Origin: Hygrocybe punicea
Taxonomy: Eukaryota > Basidiomycota > Agaricomycetes > Agaricales > Hygrophoraceae
NCBI GenBank assembly: GCA_963556145.1
Contig: OY744469.1
Location: forward strand, 6,606,767 to 6,670,766
DNA length: 64,000 nucleotides
Reading direction: 5' to 3'
Program-made: the position numbers and the translations under genes
Part shown: one piece after another, positions 9,818 to 21,506 of the stretch
How positions within the stretch are numbered: the first letter of the stretch is position 1
How the letters are laid out: each line of letters begins with the position of its first letter
The notes under the pieces: model-generated
Seen by the model: the letters and a program-made list of their open reading frames with translations, nothing else
Told to the model about the DNA's origin: nothing
Database searches by the model: none

Positions 9818-11370
9818 ATGCCTCATAAAAGATCTAAGAAAGGCCATGGCCAGTCGTCTAGTCAGAACTCAGGAACAAATGCTATGTCCATTCAACCACC
9901 CATCCCGTCGTCCGCGGGCCAATCGTTTGCGTCCACCTCTACGCAAGCAACGTTGACGGGTGGCCTACACTCGACAAACACGAATGAAGGGCTGGCTTTG
10001 GGGCAACTTGCACCTTATCCTGTGGCGCTCTTGCAGCTTATGGAAGGAGATGAGGGATCGACTCCAAACCCATTTCTAGGAATCGCTAAACGTATTGGTG
10101 TAGAGACATCAACCTTCAATGTACCAGCACATCGCTTGCTGTCTGCTCTGATTGAGCATTCGCTATCACCGGACTCCATCGCTAGAGAGTTCCTGGTAGA
10201 GTTGGGAAAATGTGGAAATCCAGATGTGGAAATATTAGGTACGCTGGTTTTCATTCCACGACCCCAGAGCTTGATGACCGTGTTTTCAAGCACAAGCAGT
10301 CCACAGCGGTACTTGCACCGAGGCCCCTGGTGAATGGGCGGCAAAGGTTTATAAACAACTCCAGGAGCTGGGTTGCGATCTCTCCGCGCTTACGAAGCTT
10401 GGGAGTCACTACTTTTCGCATCTGGTGATCGCCTGTGAGCAGGCTTCTTCTCTCAAAAGAATATAAAGAATGCGCTCTCGCTGACATACCTTTTTCCCAG
10501 TTAGAAACCCTGGTGGCGAAAAGACCCCTCAAGATACTGTCCATACAACCCCGAATCTCAGGCGCATCGAGGAGATCCAGGAACTGTTAGAAAGAGCCAC
10601 TATTCACAGGAGCCAAGCAGCTTTAAAAGATCTGGCATGTTTCGCCTCGCTGGTTGACCAACCTTTGACTCAAGCCTAGTGTAGGTCACTCTCCGTGATG
10701 GCGTCAGGTGCCTTCTCACAGGCGCATCTTTTGTCGTTCCCAATCCCGTAACTTCGCGTTGTGCTCATATTGTCCCGTTCTCAATCCACTCAAAAGTAAC
10801 ACTCAAGCCCTTGTATGATGCCATTTTGACCATCCATGTCGTTCTCTAGACACGGACCCATGCCGCAATTGAAATGTTCACAGGTTATATCTTGGACGCG
10901 GTTTTCATTCAGCAATTTATAAACCATCCCAAAAATGTGTTGAATCTTGAGACTAACGCTCATGACTCGATGGATAAGCACCTGGCCTGGGGTATTGAAG
11001 CGCGATTCATCGAAAATCAGGTGAGTTTTTCAATTTAGTTGTGATCTTGAATTCACATACTGGGCAGTGGAGATACTACTATCAAATAGTTCGAAAAGAT
11101 CTAGTTGCACCCTTTATCAGGCTTCAAGACGGTGATGAGATTGCTTTTGGAAATGGCATTGGCGGTAATGCAGTCACACTCCCCGACCCAATGATTTGCA
11201 ACCTCCACCTGGCAATTGCTCGGGTTTCCTCAGCCTCGGGGGCTTCAGAAGTATTTGACCGATATCTCAATGATGAGGATGGTGATGGGTGCCAACTCCC
11301 CATCTACTTCGGTGGTCCGTTTGTGTCTGATGATGTGCTTATGCGTAGGCTTGAGGTCTTAGTTTGTTAA
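9818..11370 (+). CDS. HNH-endonuclease-like gene, copy 1
   Basis: Exons include 9818-10238, one ending 10434, one from 10501, one ending 10795, 10850-11020 and 11068-11370. Recognisable pieces are GEWAAKVYKQLQELGCDLSALTKLGSHYFSHL, then VTLRDGVRCLLTGA, AHIVPFSIHSK, MFTGYILDAVF, ETNAHDSMDKHLAWGIEA and PDPMICNLHLAIARVSSASGASEVFD. This layout (RDG.RC..TG, AHI.PFS, then N...AH.) matches the HNH-type genes common in agaricomycetes, and a second copy sits at 59,403-61,009. Biological role is unknown. The acceptor before GEWAAK and the intron before VTLRDG (about 32 nt) are not resolved, so minor decay is possible. Confidence 0.6.
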
Positions 11371-11653
11371 ATCCAACTGTATCACAACTTGGCCGCTGCT
11401 TTGCATGGCATATCTATGACGTGACAACTGCACATTTATTACTTCCCCCATGATTTGAGTGAATCCGTCGTCGTCAGTGTATCCCGTCTTGGTAGGTAAT
11501 CCCACCTGATATATCCATCCCTGTTGATGTCCTGTTCAAGTTGTGCCCACTGGGTTGCGACGATTTTGTTGAGGCATGTCACGTGTTCAACCGAGGTCGC
11601 AGCTCACTAGCGCTCACTTCTGTCCATCCCACACAGCCATTGCGTCTTTCGAT

Positions 11654-13155
11654 ATGTCCACGTCGGCCAAAAGGAAACATGAAGAGGATCCAGATCCATA
11701 TCCAGAGGGATTCACTGCCAGTTTCCTCTGCAGTTTGATCCGGAACGTGGGCGGTCAGAGTGTTATCTTGGATATGGCGCGAAATGAGAATCTGACACTT
11801 GAGGACCTCAAGTCGTTGACCGAAAAACTTCCGTCATCCGCCAAAGCCGACTGGGAGAAGGTCGCGCCCTCATTTGGCCTGGATCCCGGAATCGACAAAT
11901 ATCAATTCGAACCATTCTCACTTCCGCATGCTTACCTTCCGCCTTCCTTCCACGAACGGGTGATGACGGATGTAATACAGTGGCTTGACGTCTACCAAGA
12001 AAGAGGAACTCAAAGGAGAGAGGCTGCCCGTGTACGTCTGATGGACGTGGTATGTTTAATCCTTGGCAGTCTTTTGTACGAGTTGACTTTTCGCCCAGTG
12101 GCACGTCCCTGTGTGTGCCCTTTTCAAAGGACGCGTGGTTGATAAGCCGGAAAAACCCATGCCCGGGACGTCACAAACCTCCGGTGGTGAGGTTGAACAC
12201 GAAGTTTACATGCTGCAAGGTATCATTCTACTGGTCGTTGAGCTGAAGCTTGCCTTCAAAGATGAGTTGGACCACATTGCACAAGTTCTTCTAGAACTCG
12301 CTTGTGAGTAATGTCTACATCCAATGTGTCCTCATTGAAATCTCGCACACCAGCTGCATATAAAATCAATAACGACAAGGACTTCGAACCGCAACCTCCT
12401 GTTTACGCCGTTCTAACCGACTTGAAAGAGTTCTATTTCTTTTCTTATGACGGCTCATCGTTCAAGATGGATAAAGAGATACATGTGTACGGTGCAACGC
12501 GGGCACAGTTTTTCGACGGAATGGCAGATGGTTAGCTTCTCGTTTAGTGTATAACATCTTTCATGCTAAATTTGCGGACAGTCACGGAGCGCTTGTTTTC
12601 CACCATACTCCACGGGTATCTCTCTATCCTAAACGCCATTATCGACAGGTCTAAAACGCGTGAGATCATCGGTGATATAAGTATATACTTTATCACTTGC
12701 TGTTCGCGAGGGTAAACTATCGATATCGAGGTATCCACGCACAATTCCGCACAGTCTGGGAAACCCACTCCACCGCACTCCAGAAAACCCGGTGTATGTA
12801 CGCTTCAAGTCTCGGCGAACTTTACTGATTGGTAATCCAGACGGCGTGGCCATCGCTTGATAATTGGAACAAAGCAGCCATCAAAGCTCGCGAAGCACAA
12901 TCAATTCTGGTCGGGTGTGATTGCTCGTCCCTGGAAGTATGGGAAAATACTGGCCAACAAGGCTTACTCTGTTTGCAAGAAAGGTGAGAGTTTCTTACAT
13001 ACTTGTCGAATGCTTGCCGCTCACATAGTCTTGGCACCAGTGTTTCATACTTAACGAAGGTCGGCTCGTTGACCGACTGGGACCAGCAGCAGATTAAGCA
13101 TGAGATTCATAAAGTTCTTGGTAGGCGCAAGCCGCGTGGTGAAGCGGCAGAATGA
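11654..13155 (+). CDS. Orphan agaricomycete protein with PD-(D/E)XK-like core
   Basis: Start ATG 11654 (MSTSAKRKHEEDPDPYPEGF). Clear introns are 12051-12098, 12304-12353 and one with acceptor at about 12586. Downstream exons run from about 12,765 to TGA 13153-13155, with one join unresolved. The middle contains GGEVEHEVYMLQGIILLVVELKLAFKDELDHIAQVLLELA, where E...VVELK looks like the acidic/lysine core of PD-(D/E)XK nuclease folds, followed by PPVYAVLTDLKEFYFFSYDG. I know the sequence style from many mushroom genomes but no established function. Related orphan proteins often cluster with repeats, as here. The nuclease idea is inference from a motif only. Confidence 0.55.
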
Positions 13156-13749
13156 ATCCTAGCGACAATCCTGGTTATGCAGGCTCCTAGGGTCGGACTA
13201 GGGTTGATCGAGTTATGCTAGGGTACAGTAGGGTACAGTGAAATACACATATGCACTATCCATTTGGATCTGGCAGGCCCGTACCCACCTAGATGGACGC
13301 GTCCGTCCTCGCGTCCGTCTCTGCAAATAGGGGTTAAATAGATTAATATTATACAAATCGAAGTAAAACAATACTATGACAAATTCAAGTTCGTCCATGA
13401 CCATGACATCCACTAACGCTAACTCCTATCGTCGTGTGCTCATTGGAACTAATGGCCGCACTGCAGTTGTGGTCCAGGATTCGATTCATTCCAGCACTAG
13501 CTCGTTCAATCACTTGTTCGGCTCTGAACCTGCGACTTTCGTTGACAAAACCCTCACCATTGAGGCTTTCCTCTGTGATGGCTTAAGCAACCATCTTATT
13601 CTTCGTCCAAGGCATTGTGGCAAGTCACTCACCCTTTCTATGATTCGGCAAGTTATTTCGTAGCATGATATGTTGTGTTTGTTGATGCCACTCACTTCAG
13701 GGAGTTTCTCGAGCATCCCCAATCGGAGCCCCTCAGCACCGCAGACTCG

Positions 13750-13796
13750 TTGAAAATGGACTTGGTAATGTCGGACATTACCAAGTCCATTTTCAA
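13750..13796. repeat. Near-perfect 47-bp palindrome
   Basis: Two 23-bp arms (13750-13772 and 13774-13796) are exact reverse complements around one G. It lies inside the coding part of the AAA-ATPase-like pseudogene (DSLKMDLVMSDITKSIFNE). It could form a long hairpin or reflect template switching. Confidence 0.95.
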
Positions 13797-15522
13797 TGAG
13801 ACGCTGATTGCTGGAGAATCTTACTGAGATCTTGTTGTGAAGCACTTTCAGAGACATCCTGTCTTATACCTCGATCTCAAGGTGAGCTGTCTGGTCTATA
13901 TTATGAAGAGTGTGCTGAGCGATCACAGGATATACAAGGATGCACCTACGAGGATATGCTAGCAGGTTTTGATGGCATGATAATCTCAGAGCTCCTTAAA
14001 CACTTGGCCCTGTTCCGTAACTCCATCGTTAAAGAGGAGCATATGCTATGGTATCAGGAGATCAAGAAGGAACCACAGAACTGGTGCAACTCAGCTCTGA
14101 AAACCCTATCTAGGGTCTTGCAGTTTGCATACAAGAAAGGCGTCGTCGTGCTGATTGACGAGTATGATGCGCCAATGCATTGTGCAATAGAGTATGGCTA
14201 TGCTGATCAGGTACGCTTCCTCACTCCCTCACCTCTGTCAATGTGAACCTTAACTTCCTTATACAGGCTAGCACTTTTTTTGCCAGAGTCTTCGGTTCAC
14301 TGCTGAAGGTCTGTCGTCGCCTCGATGCCAGAAATTATACTGAGTGAAGTAATTTTGCAGGGAAACAATGCTGTGTATTCAAGTATGCTGGTAGGGATTT
14401 TTAGGACAGCTAAACCAGGCTGGTTGTCGCAGTTGAACAATCTCGAGGTATGAAGTTTTTCCAATTGCTTTCGGCCTAATCAGCTACAGCGCCATCCAGG
14501 TGTTCCCTATGCATGCTGAAGATGACCGATATGCCAAATTCTTTTTGTTCACTGAGCAGGAAGTTGAGTTGCTTTGCAAGGCGCAGAAGTCCCATGTTGT
14601 GCGTAGCTCTATTCAAAACACAAGGAAATTATACTGACTATCTTCTTTAGTTGGATATGGCTGAGCTTCGAGCACACTACAATGGTTATACAGCAAGACA
14701 CGGTTCTGGATCTATCAGATTATTCAATCCATTCTCTGTTGTGAGAGCATTGGAGAGGGGTAGAATTTCTGATTTTTGGGTTGAAACTGGTTCGGTTATT
14801 GGCAAATCACTTGACATGAAGCTGACGAGTGGTGTAGGATGATATTCCCCTTTGGAGCAAAACCTCTGGCCAGCTAGCACCAAGTTTCGTGCCGACTTCG
14901 ACCTTCTCATCACACAGAAGACCATTGGATTGGAAGTGGATGAAATGACGAACTTTAAAATGTTAGTGTCTCTTGATTGTTTGCCTTCGATTATGTCTCA
15001 CAATTTGCCTCCAGGTTGAATGCTGTGTCCAATGACGGCCTTTGGGGTCTTTTATATTATACAGGCTATCTTGCTGTGCACGAGTTCCGTGGGTCGTCGC
15101 TTGTATGTGTTCATGTGATAACGCTGCACCAGTACTTATATCTAGATAGTCAGAGTGCACCTTCCGAATTCCCAATGGAGAAGTAGCCAACGAATGGCAT
15201 CAATGGCTTAGGCGCCACCTCAAACAATCGTTCGAACCTTCTCTCATAGACATGTACAAAATTATCACCGATGGTGACGCTGCCAAGTTCCAAGCACGGT
15301 TCACAGCTTTCTTGCAAGAACACCTCTCCCAGTTTTGTGTGCCTCATCACCAGGAAAAGGTTTACCAAGCTTTGAGCTTTATGCTCTTTTTCTTACTTTT
15401 CAACACGGCCAATCATCGTTATGACGTCCGAATGGAACAGGACAATGGCTTTGGATGATCAGACATCACAGCACACCCACGGACTCAGGACTGCCAGACG
15501 TCGTATGTTTTTGAGATAAAGC

Positions 15523-16650
15523 TAGTGTTGCCGAAGTTCAGTTCGGTCCGGTTCCGACCCTTTTTGGCGGAACCGCGAACTGAACTTCGGGTCCGGTTTG
15601 GCGCATGGCCAAACCTGGACCCGGACGGCATTGAACCGTTTCTCCGTGTTCGGTCTGGGTTCAGACGCGGTCTGAACCCCGGACCGAGGTGGGCTCACCC
15701 CATGAGCTCCGTTCTCCTCGTGAATGGCAGGCATGTATCAATCGATACGGCGCTACACTTCGCGAGGTAGTTGGGCTGCGGGGGAGCCGTCCGACGCTGC
15801 TGCTGCCGCCGCTGTCACTGCTGCCGTTGCTGCCGCTGCCGGCGCTGCTGCTGCTGCCGTCGCCGTTGCTGCTGCCACTGCTGCTGCTGCTGTCGTGGCC
15901 GTTGCTGCTGTTGCTGTTGCTGCTGCTGCTGGCATTGCTGCTGCTGCTGGCCGTCATAGTTGTGGTTGCCGTTGTTGTTGCCGCCGCTGGTGGTGATGTT
16001 GGATGGCTTTGGCTGTTGCCGCTGCCGCTGCTGCTGCTGCTGCTGCCGTTGCTGCCGGCGCTGCTGCTTCCGCTGTTGCTGCTGCTGCTGGCCGTTGCCG
16101 TTGTCGTTGCCTGGTTGCCGTTGCCATTGCCGTTGCCATTGCCGCCGCTGGTGGTGGTGGTGGTGGTGGTGGTGGTGGTGGTGGTGTTGCGGCTGCCCCG
16201 CGTCCGTTGGCATTGCGTTGGCGTTGGCATTCATCTTGTGCCAATGTGGTTGCGATGTGGTCGCAGTCGAGTTGCCTGCTGCAAATAACATTAGTAAAGT
16301 TAAGAAAAAAATGGAAACTTACCTTTGAACACAACACAATTTGTGTTGTGTTCAACCCGCGTTGAAGTTGCTGTGTTGCGTGAAAGGTCACGGCCGGTCA
16401 CATGATGCCGTTTAACACGAAATAGTAAGTAAAGAAATACGAAAAACAAATGAAATCAATACCTTAAAAATATCCGCGTTCGCGGTTTGAACGCGGTTTG
16501 GAGCCGTTCAGGAAATCCGGCAGGCCTCGAAACCCGGAACTGAACCCGCGGTCTGGTTCAGCACTTGGCTGAACTTAGACCGAACTTAGGGTTCGGTTCG
16601 GGGTTTGAACCGGGTTCGGCTAGGTTCGGAACCGAACTACGGCAACACTA
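15523..16650. mobile_element. hAT-like non-autonomous element 1 (TSD GATAAAGC)
   Basis: Terminal inverted repeats begin TAGTGTTGCCG(A/T)AGTTC. The 8-bp target duplication GATAAAGC is perfect (15515-15522 and 16651-16658). The ends hold many copies of a gaacc/ggttc-type motif. The centre is triplet-rich. No transposase is visible. The 8-bp duplication and TAGTG termini fit hAT superfamily elements. It is inserted in the nuclease end of the AAA-ATPase-like gene. Confidence 0.9.
15787..16190. repeat. CTG/GCC-rich trinucleotide tract in element 1
   Basis: Degenerate runs of gctgct, gctgccg and a block of about eleven tgg repeats near 16150-16185. Long open frames here on both strands (poly-Ala, poly-Leu, poly-Gln) are products of the repeat, not genes. 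Confidence 0.9.
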
Positions 16651-16998
16651 GATAAAGCAGGTCCCCACGCGTATCACAAAAAATAAGAAGTGAACTCTCA
16701 AGTCGCTGGCTCACTGGAGGAGAGACTTGGAAGCAGCTACTGTTGATGCACTCCAACAAATAGAAAAACGCCAATATCGAGCGAAAGCTCCAGTTCACAC
16801 AACAAGGATTCATGAGTATGGACTTGCATTTTCGGGAAAATTTTGTGTTGCAGCTGTCCGTACTTTTCACCATTCTTTGGGTGTTGGAATTGGTGACTGG
16901 CAGGAGGTGAATCATGTTTCTGTTATTTGTGATGATACCCTGGATATTGCATTTGTAGATGATGACTCTGAGAACATGGATGTGGATGAGTAGACCAC

Positions 16999-17924
16999 TA
17001 GGGTTGACCACGGGTTTGGGTCAACCCGCGGTATTACCAAAACGGGTTGTGCGGGTACGGGTAGGGTGTTTGGTTTCATCACCCGTGACCATACCGTCAC
17101 CCGTACCCGCGGTGTCACGGTTTTCACGGGTATGTCAACACACGACGACGACTACAACAACGACTACAACAACAACTGTGACGACTACAACAACGACCGT
17201 GACAACAACAACAACGACCGTGACGACAACAACAACGACCGTGATGACAACAACAATGACAACTATGAACACAAAACAACAGCAACAATGACGACTACAA
17301 CGACGACTACAATGACAACGACCACGACGAGTTTATGCATGGCCGGGAAAACAGCCAGTGAGGTGGTGTGCCCACCCTCTGGCTGTCAGGTACGTCAATT
17401 ATCATCATCTCATTAAACTGGCTTGTGCTAATGCTTGCTACTTTATTATTTTTATTTAGTTTCATTGCTAAACGGCGGCGGCACGACGTGGCGATGACGG
17501 CGACGGCGACGGTGACACAACACAACAGCAACGGTGACATGACATGACAACGACGACGCTGTTAACACGACGATACGACGACCCAACACCAACGTCGACG
17601 ATGTCGGCTCTGGCCCAGTGGCCAAGCCGTTCCAGCAACGACGGTGGAAGTTGGCAGGTGCGTCGAGAGGCCGAGGGCGGCAGAGTCATCGCAAAACAAA
17701 CCAGCCACGTCAATTGACGTGTGCTGGGTGTTTGTGACGACTTTGGGCACACCCTGGCTCCGAAAAAACCGGGGGACCATGGGTTTGGACAGATGGGTAT
17801 GGGTAACCGGGGCACCGAGGGTCAGAATGGAAGGTATGGGTTGTACCCATTATGGGTGCGGGTTCAGCGGGTATGGGTGCAGTGTTGGCCATGCCAACCC
17901 GTCACGAACCCGTGGTCATCCCTA
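16999..17924. mobile_element. hAT-like non-autonomous element 2 (TSD TAGACCAC)
   Basis: Termini are TAGGG(T/A)TGACCACGGGTT in inverted orientation. The target duplication TAGACCAC is perfect (16991-16998, 17925-17932) and covers the stop codon of the AAA-ATPase-like gene. Inside are an ACAACGAC-type microsatellite (about 17140-17335), an exon-donor-like hairpin module (about 17353-17390) and a GGCGAC-type repeat (17470-17580). A second copy of the family begins at 63,534. Confidence 0.88.
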
Positions 17925-18144
17925 TAGACCACTAGTAGTGCTTGATCTTGTGTATCTCATCTTATTTCTGTTTCATTCTCTATCCTTCGTGTACTTGGAC
18001 ATTTCATTTCTACCTATCTCTCTGATAAGGATGTGCACTTGCTCCTCCTTTACTACCACCACCTCACCGCTGCTGCCGTCCCATTGTCTCCCTCGTCCAT
18101 CGCTGCTATCCGCAATGAGAGATACATACTGTTCGATGAGATGA

Positions 18145-19640
18145 TCATTCACCCTCCCCTCTATCCATCTTAATGCTGTGATCGAAATCTCCTAAAACGG
18201 CTGTAAACTCCTCTTCGATACCGCCAAGCATCCCATCTCTAAGAATTACATTTCTAAGTCCTACACTTGAGGCACATCGTCTGGCACTTACTTCGAAACC
18301 ATATGTCCCATTTCTGCATCGACTACCCATATGTTGCCGCTGCTGACATCGCGGTGTACGAACCCAAGCCTAAAGACGTTGAGGAGACCTGAGTGACACA
18401 GTGAGTGAGATGGGAAGGCCAGAACATTTGTCCATACCTTTGATCGCATGTAAAATTGCAGTGAATAGCGCCTTTGGTCCTTTAGCCTTCGACAGCTTCC
18501 TACCCCTTGTCCATATGACTTGGCAGACCAGCTTCCGAACTTCTATGTCATCTGCCGTTTGAAAGACATCCGTGGAGTATGGTGTGTTGGCATCGGCGCT
18601 GGCTACAAAACGTGGTCCACAAGAGGGTACGCCGAAGATTCGCCTATGTCTATATTGTTGAAATGAACAAATCACTTCGCCTTCTCTATCCAAGTTCTTG
18701 ACACCCCATGACTCCTTTAATATACATCTTTTGTTCTCCATTGCGAAATCTGGATGCGGATGTACCTTCGGCGGCACCTTGGCTTGCTGGAAACGGATAG
18801 TCTTCTCCTATTCTAGAGGTGAGGGAAAAGTGAGGAATGTAGATGTGACAATGACACACCTTTTTGGGGATACTTGTTACCGCCTCAACCTTCTTATCTT
18901 CCTTCTTCTCCAACCACGCACTACGACGAAGAATGGGTGGGGACATGATCACTACATCGCTCCTTGCCGTATCCATGGGGGAGATGGTAATTGGGAAGCC
19001 TTCAGCCTTGGGTTCCAACACGTACACCCGTGTGCCACGACCTCGCACACATTCACGGTAGCATAGAGTTTCGATGATACAAAACACCACATCGCCAACG
19101 ACAATATCATCGCCAGAGATGGTCCTATCGAGGCCGAATTGCACATCGTCAAGCATCATCAACACGCACAGACCCTTCGCAATATTCATGCGGCCACCTT
19201 GAAGCGAGATGTCAAACTCGGGAGACATCACGAGACCTGAGTGATCATATCGAGCAAATACCATGGCATTGGGTCGTAGAAGTATGATGGCATACACCCA
19301 GAGTCGATCTCGTTGATGTGAAAAGATGGCATGCGCGTACACTGCTGTTTGATGGATGAGACGCAGGAAGTTGTCAAATTTAGCCTCTCCAACGATTGGA
19401 ACGTCTTCCAATAGTACCCATACAGCACGAAATATAACCTCTTCATCCAATACGGGTGGTGGCAGGCCTAGCACATCTGGCTTAAGCTTGACTTCGGATT
19501 GGTTGTGCTGCACGATGCGGTCATAGCGGTAGAAATGAAAGCCACGGATGGGTGTGAGGGTTGGAGACTTTGCAAAAAAGATGCGAAAAGTGGTGACGAA
19601 ACTTGTCCAACATAGGATTCGACGGTGCTCTGGTGATGTA
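18145..19640 (-). pseudogene. FunK1-type fungal protein kinase, truncated
   Basis: Minus-strand pieces in order: FYRYDRIVQHNQSEVKLKPD, VGEAKFDNFLRLIHQTAVYA, IFSHQRDRLWVYAIILLRPNA, ISGDDIVVGDVVFCIIETLCYRE, GRGTRVYVLEPKAEGFPI, CILKESWGVKNLDREGE, RHRRIFGVPSCG, GPKALFTAILHAIKGMD, the catalytic loop FVHRDVSSGNIWVVDAE, and a DFD in VLGDFDHSIKMD. This is the order of the FunK1 family, which includes an unusual protein-kinase fold expanded in mushrooms. The frame stops right after DFDHSI, so the activation segment and C-lobe are missing. The N-terminal limit is unclear; upstream minus frames are broken. Probably a pseudogene. Confidence 0.75.
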
Positions 19641-20079
19641 CGGCACTTGATGTACCAGAGGACGTGGAATGCGAGGTCCAGCTATGGGGAGTATCGAAGA
19701 CAGTGATTGGAAGGGTTGGCCTTGTGGGACTATCAGGCGTCCAAGGCGGAATAGGCATGGTTGATGCGTCGTGCAGTGCAGAAGGACTGAGTTGTGAAAC
19801 CGTGTTTGGAATTGCTTGGCAAAGACTTCTACCATCGACTGTATTGGCAGCGGTGACAGTTCTGCGGAAACGGATGGGATGGACTGGCAGGCGGAAGGCG
19901 AGGCATCAGGGAAGGTGATTGACATGGGACCTCTGGTGGGTGTTAAGAGAGGTATTTTGACCAAAGAAAGGGTACAAGGGAGTGGAGGGTTAAGTGGAGT
20001 TGAACTTGTTCGTGATGAAGAGCAGGTGACCAACGGTCATGCTAGTACGTCGAAAGAATCATATTCTGGTGGACAACAG

Positions 20080-20754
20080 AGTCTGAGGTCAACGGGAATA
20101 CCAAGGTTTTTGGTAACGAGTCCGACTCTGAGGAAGAAGTCGGGACAGGGAGAGATGGGAGAGAAGAAGGTGATGAAAGGGCTCTGGAGATTGTGGAAGA
20201 TGAGGAAAGTGGTGTAGAAGTTGTACGTACCCACTTCATATCCTACCCGTTTTTCACTACATTGACCATCGCATATTTACGTGCTTTTATTTTCACGTCA
20301 TCAGACTGGAACTGAACAGTGATTTTACTTCGGTTGGCTCCTTCCTCAATGTCAAGTATGGGAGACATGCAGGGAAATGCGGTCAGGCCATCTTGATTGG
20401 AAATGGATATATAACCATCAGAGAAACGGGCTCCAGTCGCACTTCGGATGTGAGTACGCATAACTCATTGATTTTCATAGACAGTAATCTGACAACAAAT
20501 TACAGATTATGGTACCTCATTACTATACAGATGCTGTGAGCCGTGCGGGCTTGCTAGGTAGCCCCGGTGTTGTTTCCCTGACCCGACACAACAAGCACCC
20601 AGCTGTAGGGTTGAAGGTGACTGTTTCAGGTCAACACCCGCTATCAGGTTACCATGGAATTGTCCGTGAAGTCCTTGACCACTTGACACCGGCATGTTTC
20701 GTGGTGGAATTGGAGGCTACCCTTCAAATAAAACTATCCTTGCCCAGTACCTAG
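20080..20754 (+). CDS. Hypothetical protein with KOW-like segments
   Basis: An acidic stretch (NESDSEEEVGTGRDGREEGDE) runs from about 20,110 to 20,210. An exon follows from 20305 (VGSFLNVKYGRHAGKCGQAIL...), then an intron 20450-20505 and a final exon to TAG 20752-20754, containing VTVSGQHPLSGYHGIVREV. Both glycine-spaced blocks resemble KOW motifs of transcription elongation factors, but I do not recognise the protein. The join between the acidic stretch and 20305 does not resolve cleanly. The gene may be a fragment; a retroelement ends just downstream. Confidence 0.4.
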
Positions 20755-20987
20755 TCTATCGTCAGTATGTAAATTCAGAGTCAAGTGACGCAATTCTTAC
20801 CTGTTTCTTCAGAGGTGAGCTGTTGAATTAAGTTGTGCTAGAAACTAAATGAATGTTACCATGATTTAGTTAGTAAGGTAATATCTGCTAATGAATGAAG
20901 GCTATAGAATAATACTGAGATGCCTGCTCTTAATCCGGAATCCTACACTAATATTTCAGGCTCCACTTGAAATCTCAACACTCCCCC

Positions 20988-21455
20988 TCAAGTTGCCCAA
21001 AGTCCCAGCATTTTCGCTAGATATTCGAATTTTGGTTGGGGTAAAGCTTTGGTGAAGATGTCGGCGAGATTTTCTTCTGTTGGGACATATTCCAGAATAA
21101 CTTTTTCTTCTTCAATTGCTTGACAAATGAAGTGATGACGAATATCGATATGCTTGGTACGCGCGTGGAATTTGTTGTCTTTTGCGAGAGAGATTGTCAA
21201 TTGGTTATCGCAATTAAGTTTAATTGTATGAGGTGTGGACATATCAATTTCAGCAAGAAAAGTTCGGAGCCAGAGAATCTCTTGAGTCGCCAGAGTCACA
21301 GCAATGTATTTGGATTCAGTACTTGATAGCGCAACAATTTGCTGTTTCTTTGAAGACCAGGTCACAATTCCATTTCCTAGTCGGAATACATATCCCAAGA
21401 TTGAGTGTTGATCATTTTGTGATCCCCAATCTGCATCTGTGAATCCATCTGCCAC
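20988..21455 (-). pseudogene. Copia RNase H domain
   Basis: Contains FTDADWGS...HSILGYVFRLGNGIVTWSSKKQQIVALSSTESKYIA and DIRHHFICQAIEEEKVILEYVPTEENLADIFTKALP, the hallmark end of copia polyproteins. It is separated from the reverse transcriptase by a gap with a stop near 21,505-21,750. Confidence 0.9.
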
Positions 21456-21506
21456 TAGATCACCTCCCCCAAGTGTTAACCAAAGATCGTGAGTTGTATA
21501 GAGATA

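Larger units (their letters stand above)
13376..16993 (+). pseudogene. AAA-ATPase-like / PD-(D/E)XK gene, interrupted and decayed
   Basis: The reading order is FVDKTLTIEAFL, a Walker-A-like LRPRHCGKSLTLSM, FVDATHFREFLEH, Walker B VVVLIDEYDAPMH, AELRAHYNGY, LFNPFSVVRALE, FWVETGS, LLYYTGYLAV and finally YVFEIK, the ExK end of a PD-(D/E)XK nuclease. This is the AAA-ATPase-like family that ends in such a nuclease domain. In-frame stops occur at 13825-13827 (SY*DLV) and 14840-14842 (GVG*YSP). A 1128-bp hAT-like element (15523-16650) sits directly after FEIK. The C-terminal end resumes after it (LEAATVDALQQIEKRQYRA...HEYGLAF.GKFCVA) and ends at TAG 16991-16993, which is itself the start of the next element's target duplication. 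Confidence 0.75.

Noticed and set aside
15787..16190. Possible CRISPR-like or satellite array
   Set aside because: Degenerate triplets without spacers; the organism is a eukaryote and no array structure exists.
15661..16391. Long open frames of poly-Ala, poly-Leu, poly-Gln and Ser/Gly type on both strands
   Set aside because: They are translations of the CTG/GCC trinucleotide tract inside hAT-like element 1, with no family pattern and no splice context.
17066..17416. Asp/Asn-rich frame near element 2
   Set aside because: Product of the ACAACGAC microsatellite inside the element.
19521..20033. 171-codon minus frame as the N-terminus of the FunK1 kinase
   Set aside because: No match to the expected N-terminal FunK1 pattern, and it does not join the downstream kinase frame cleanly; the limit was left open instead.
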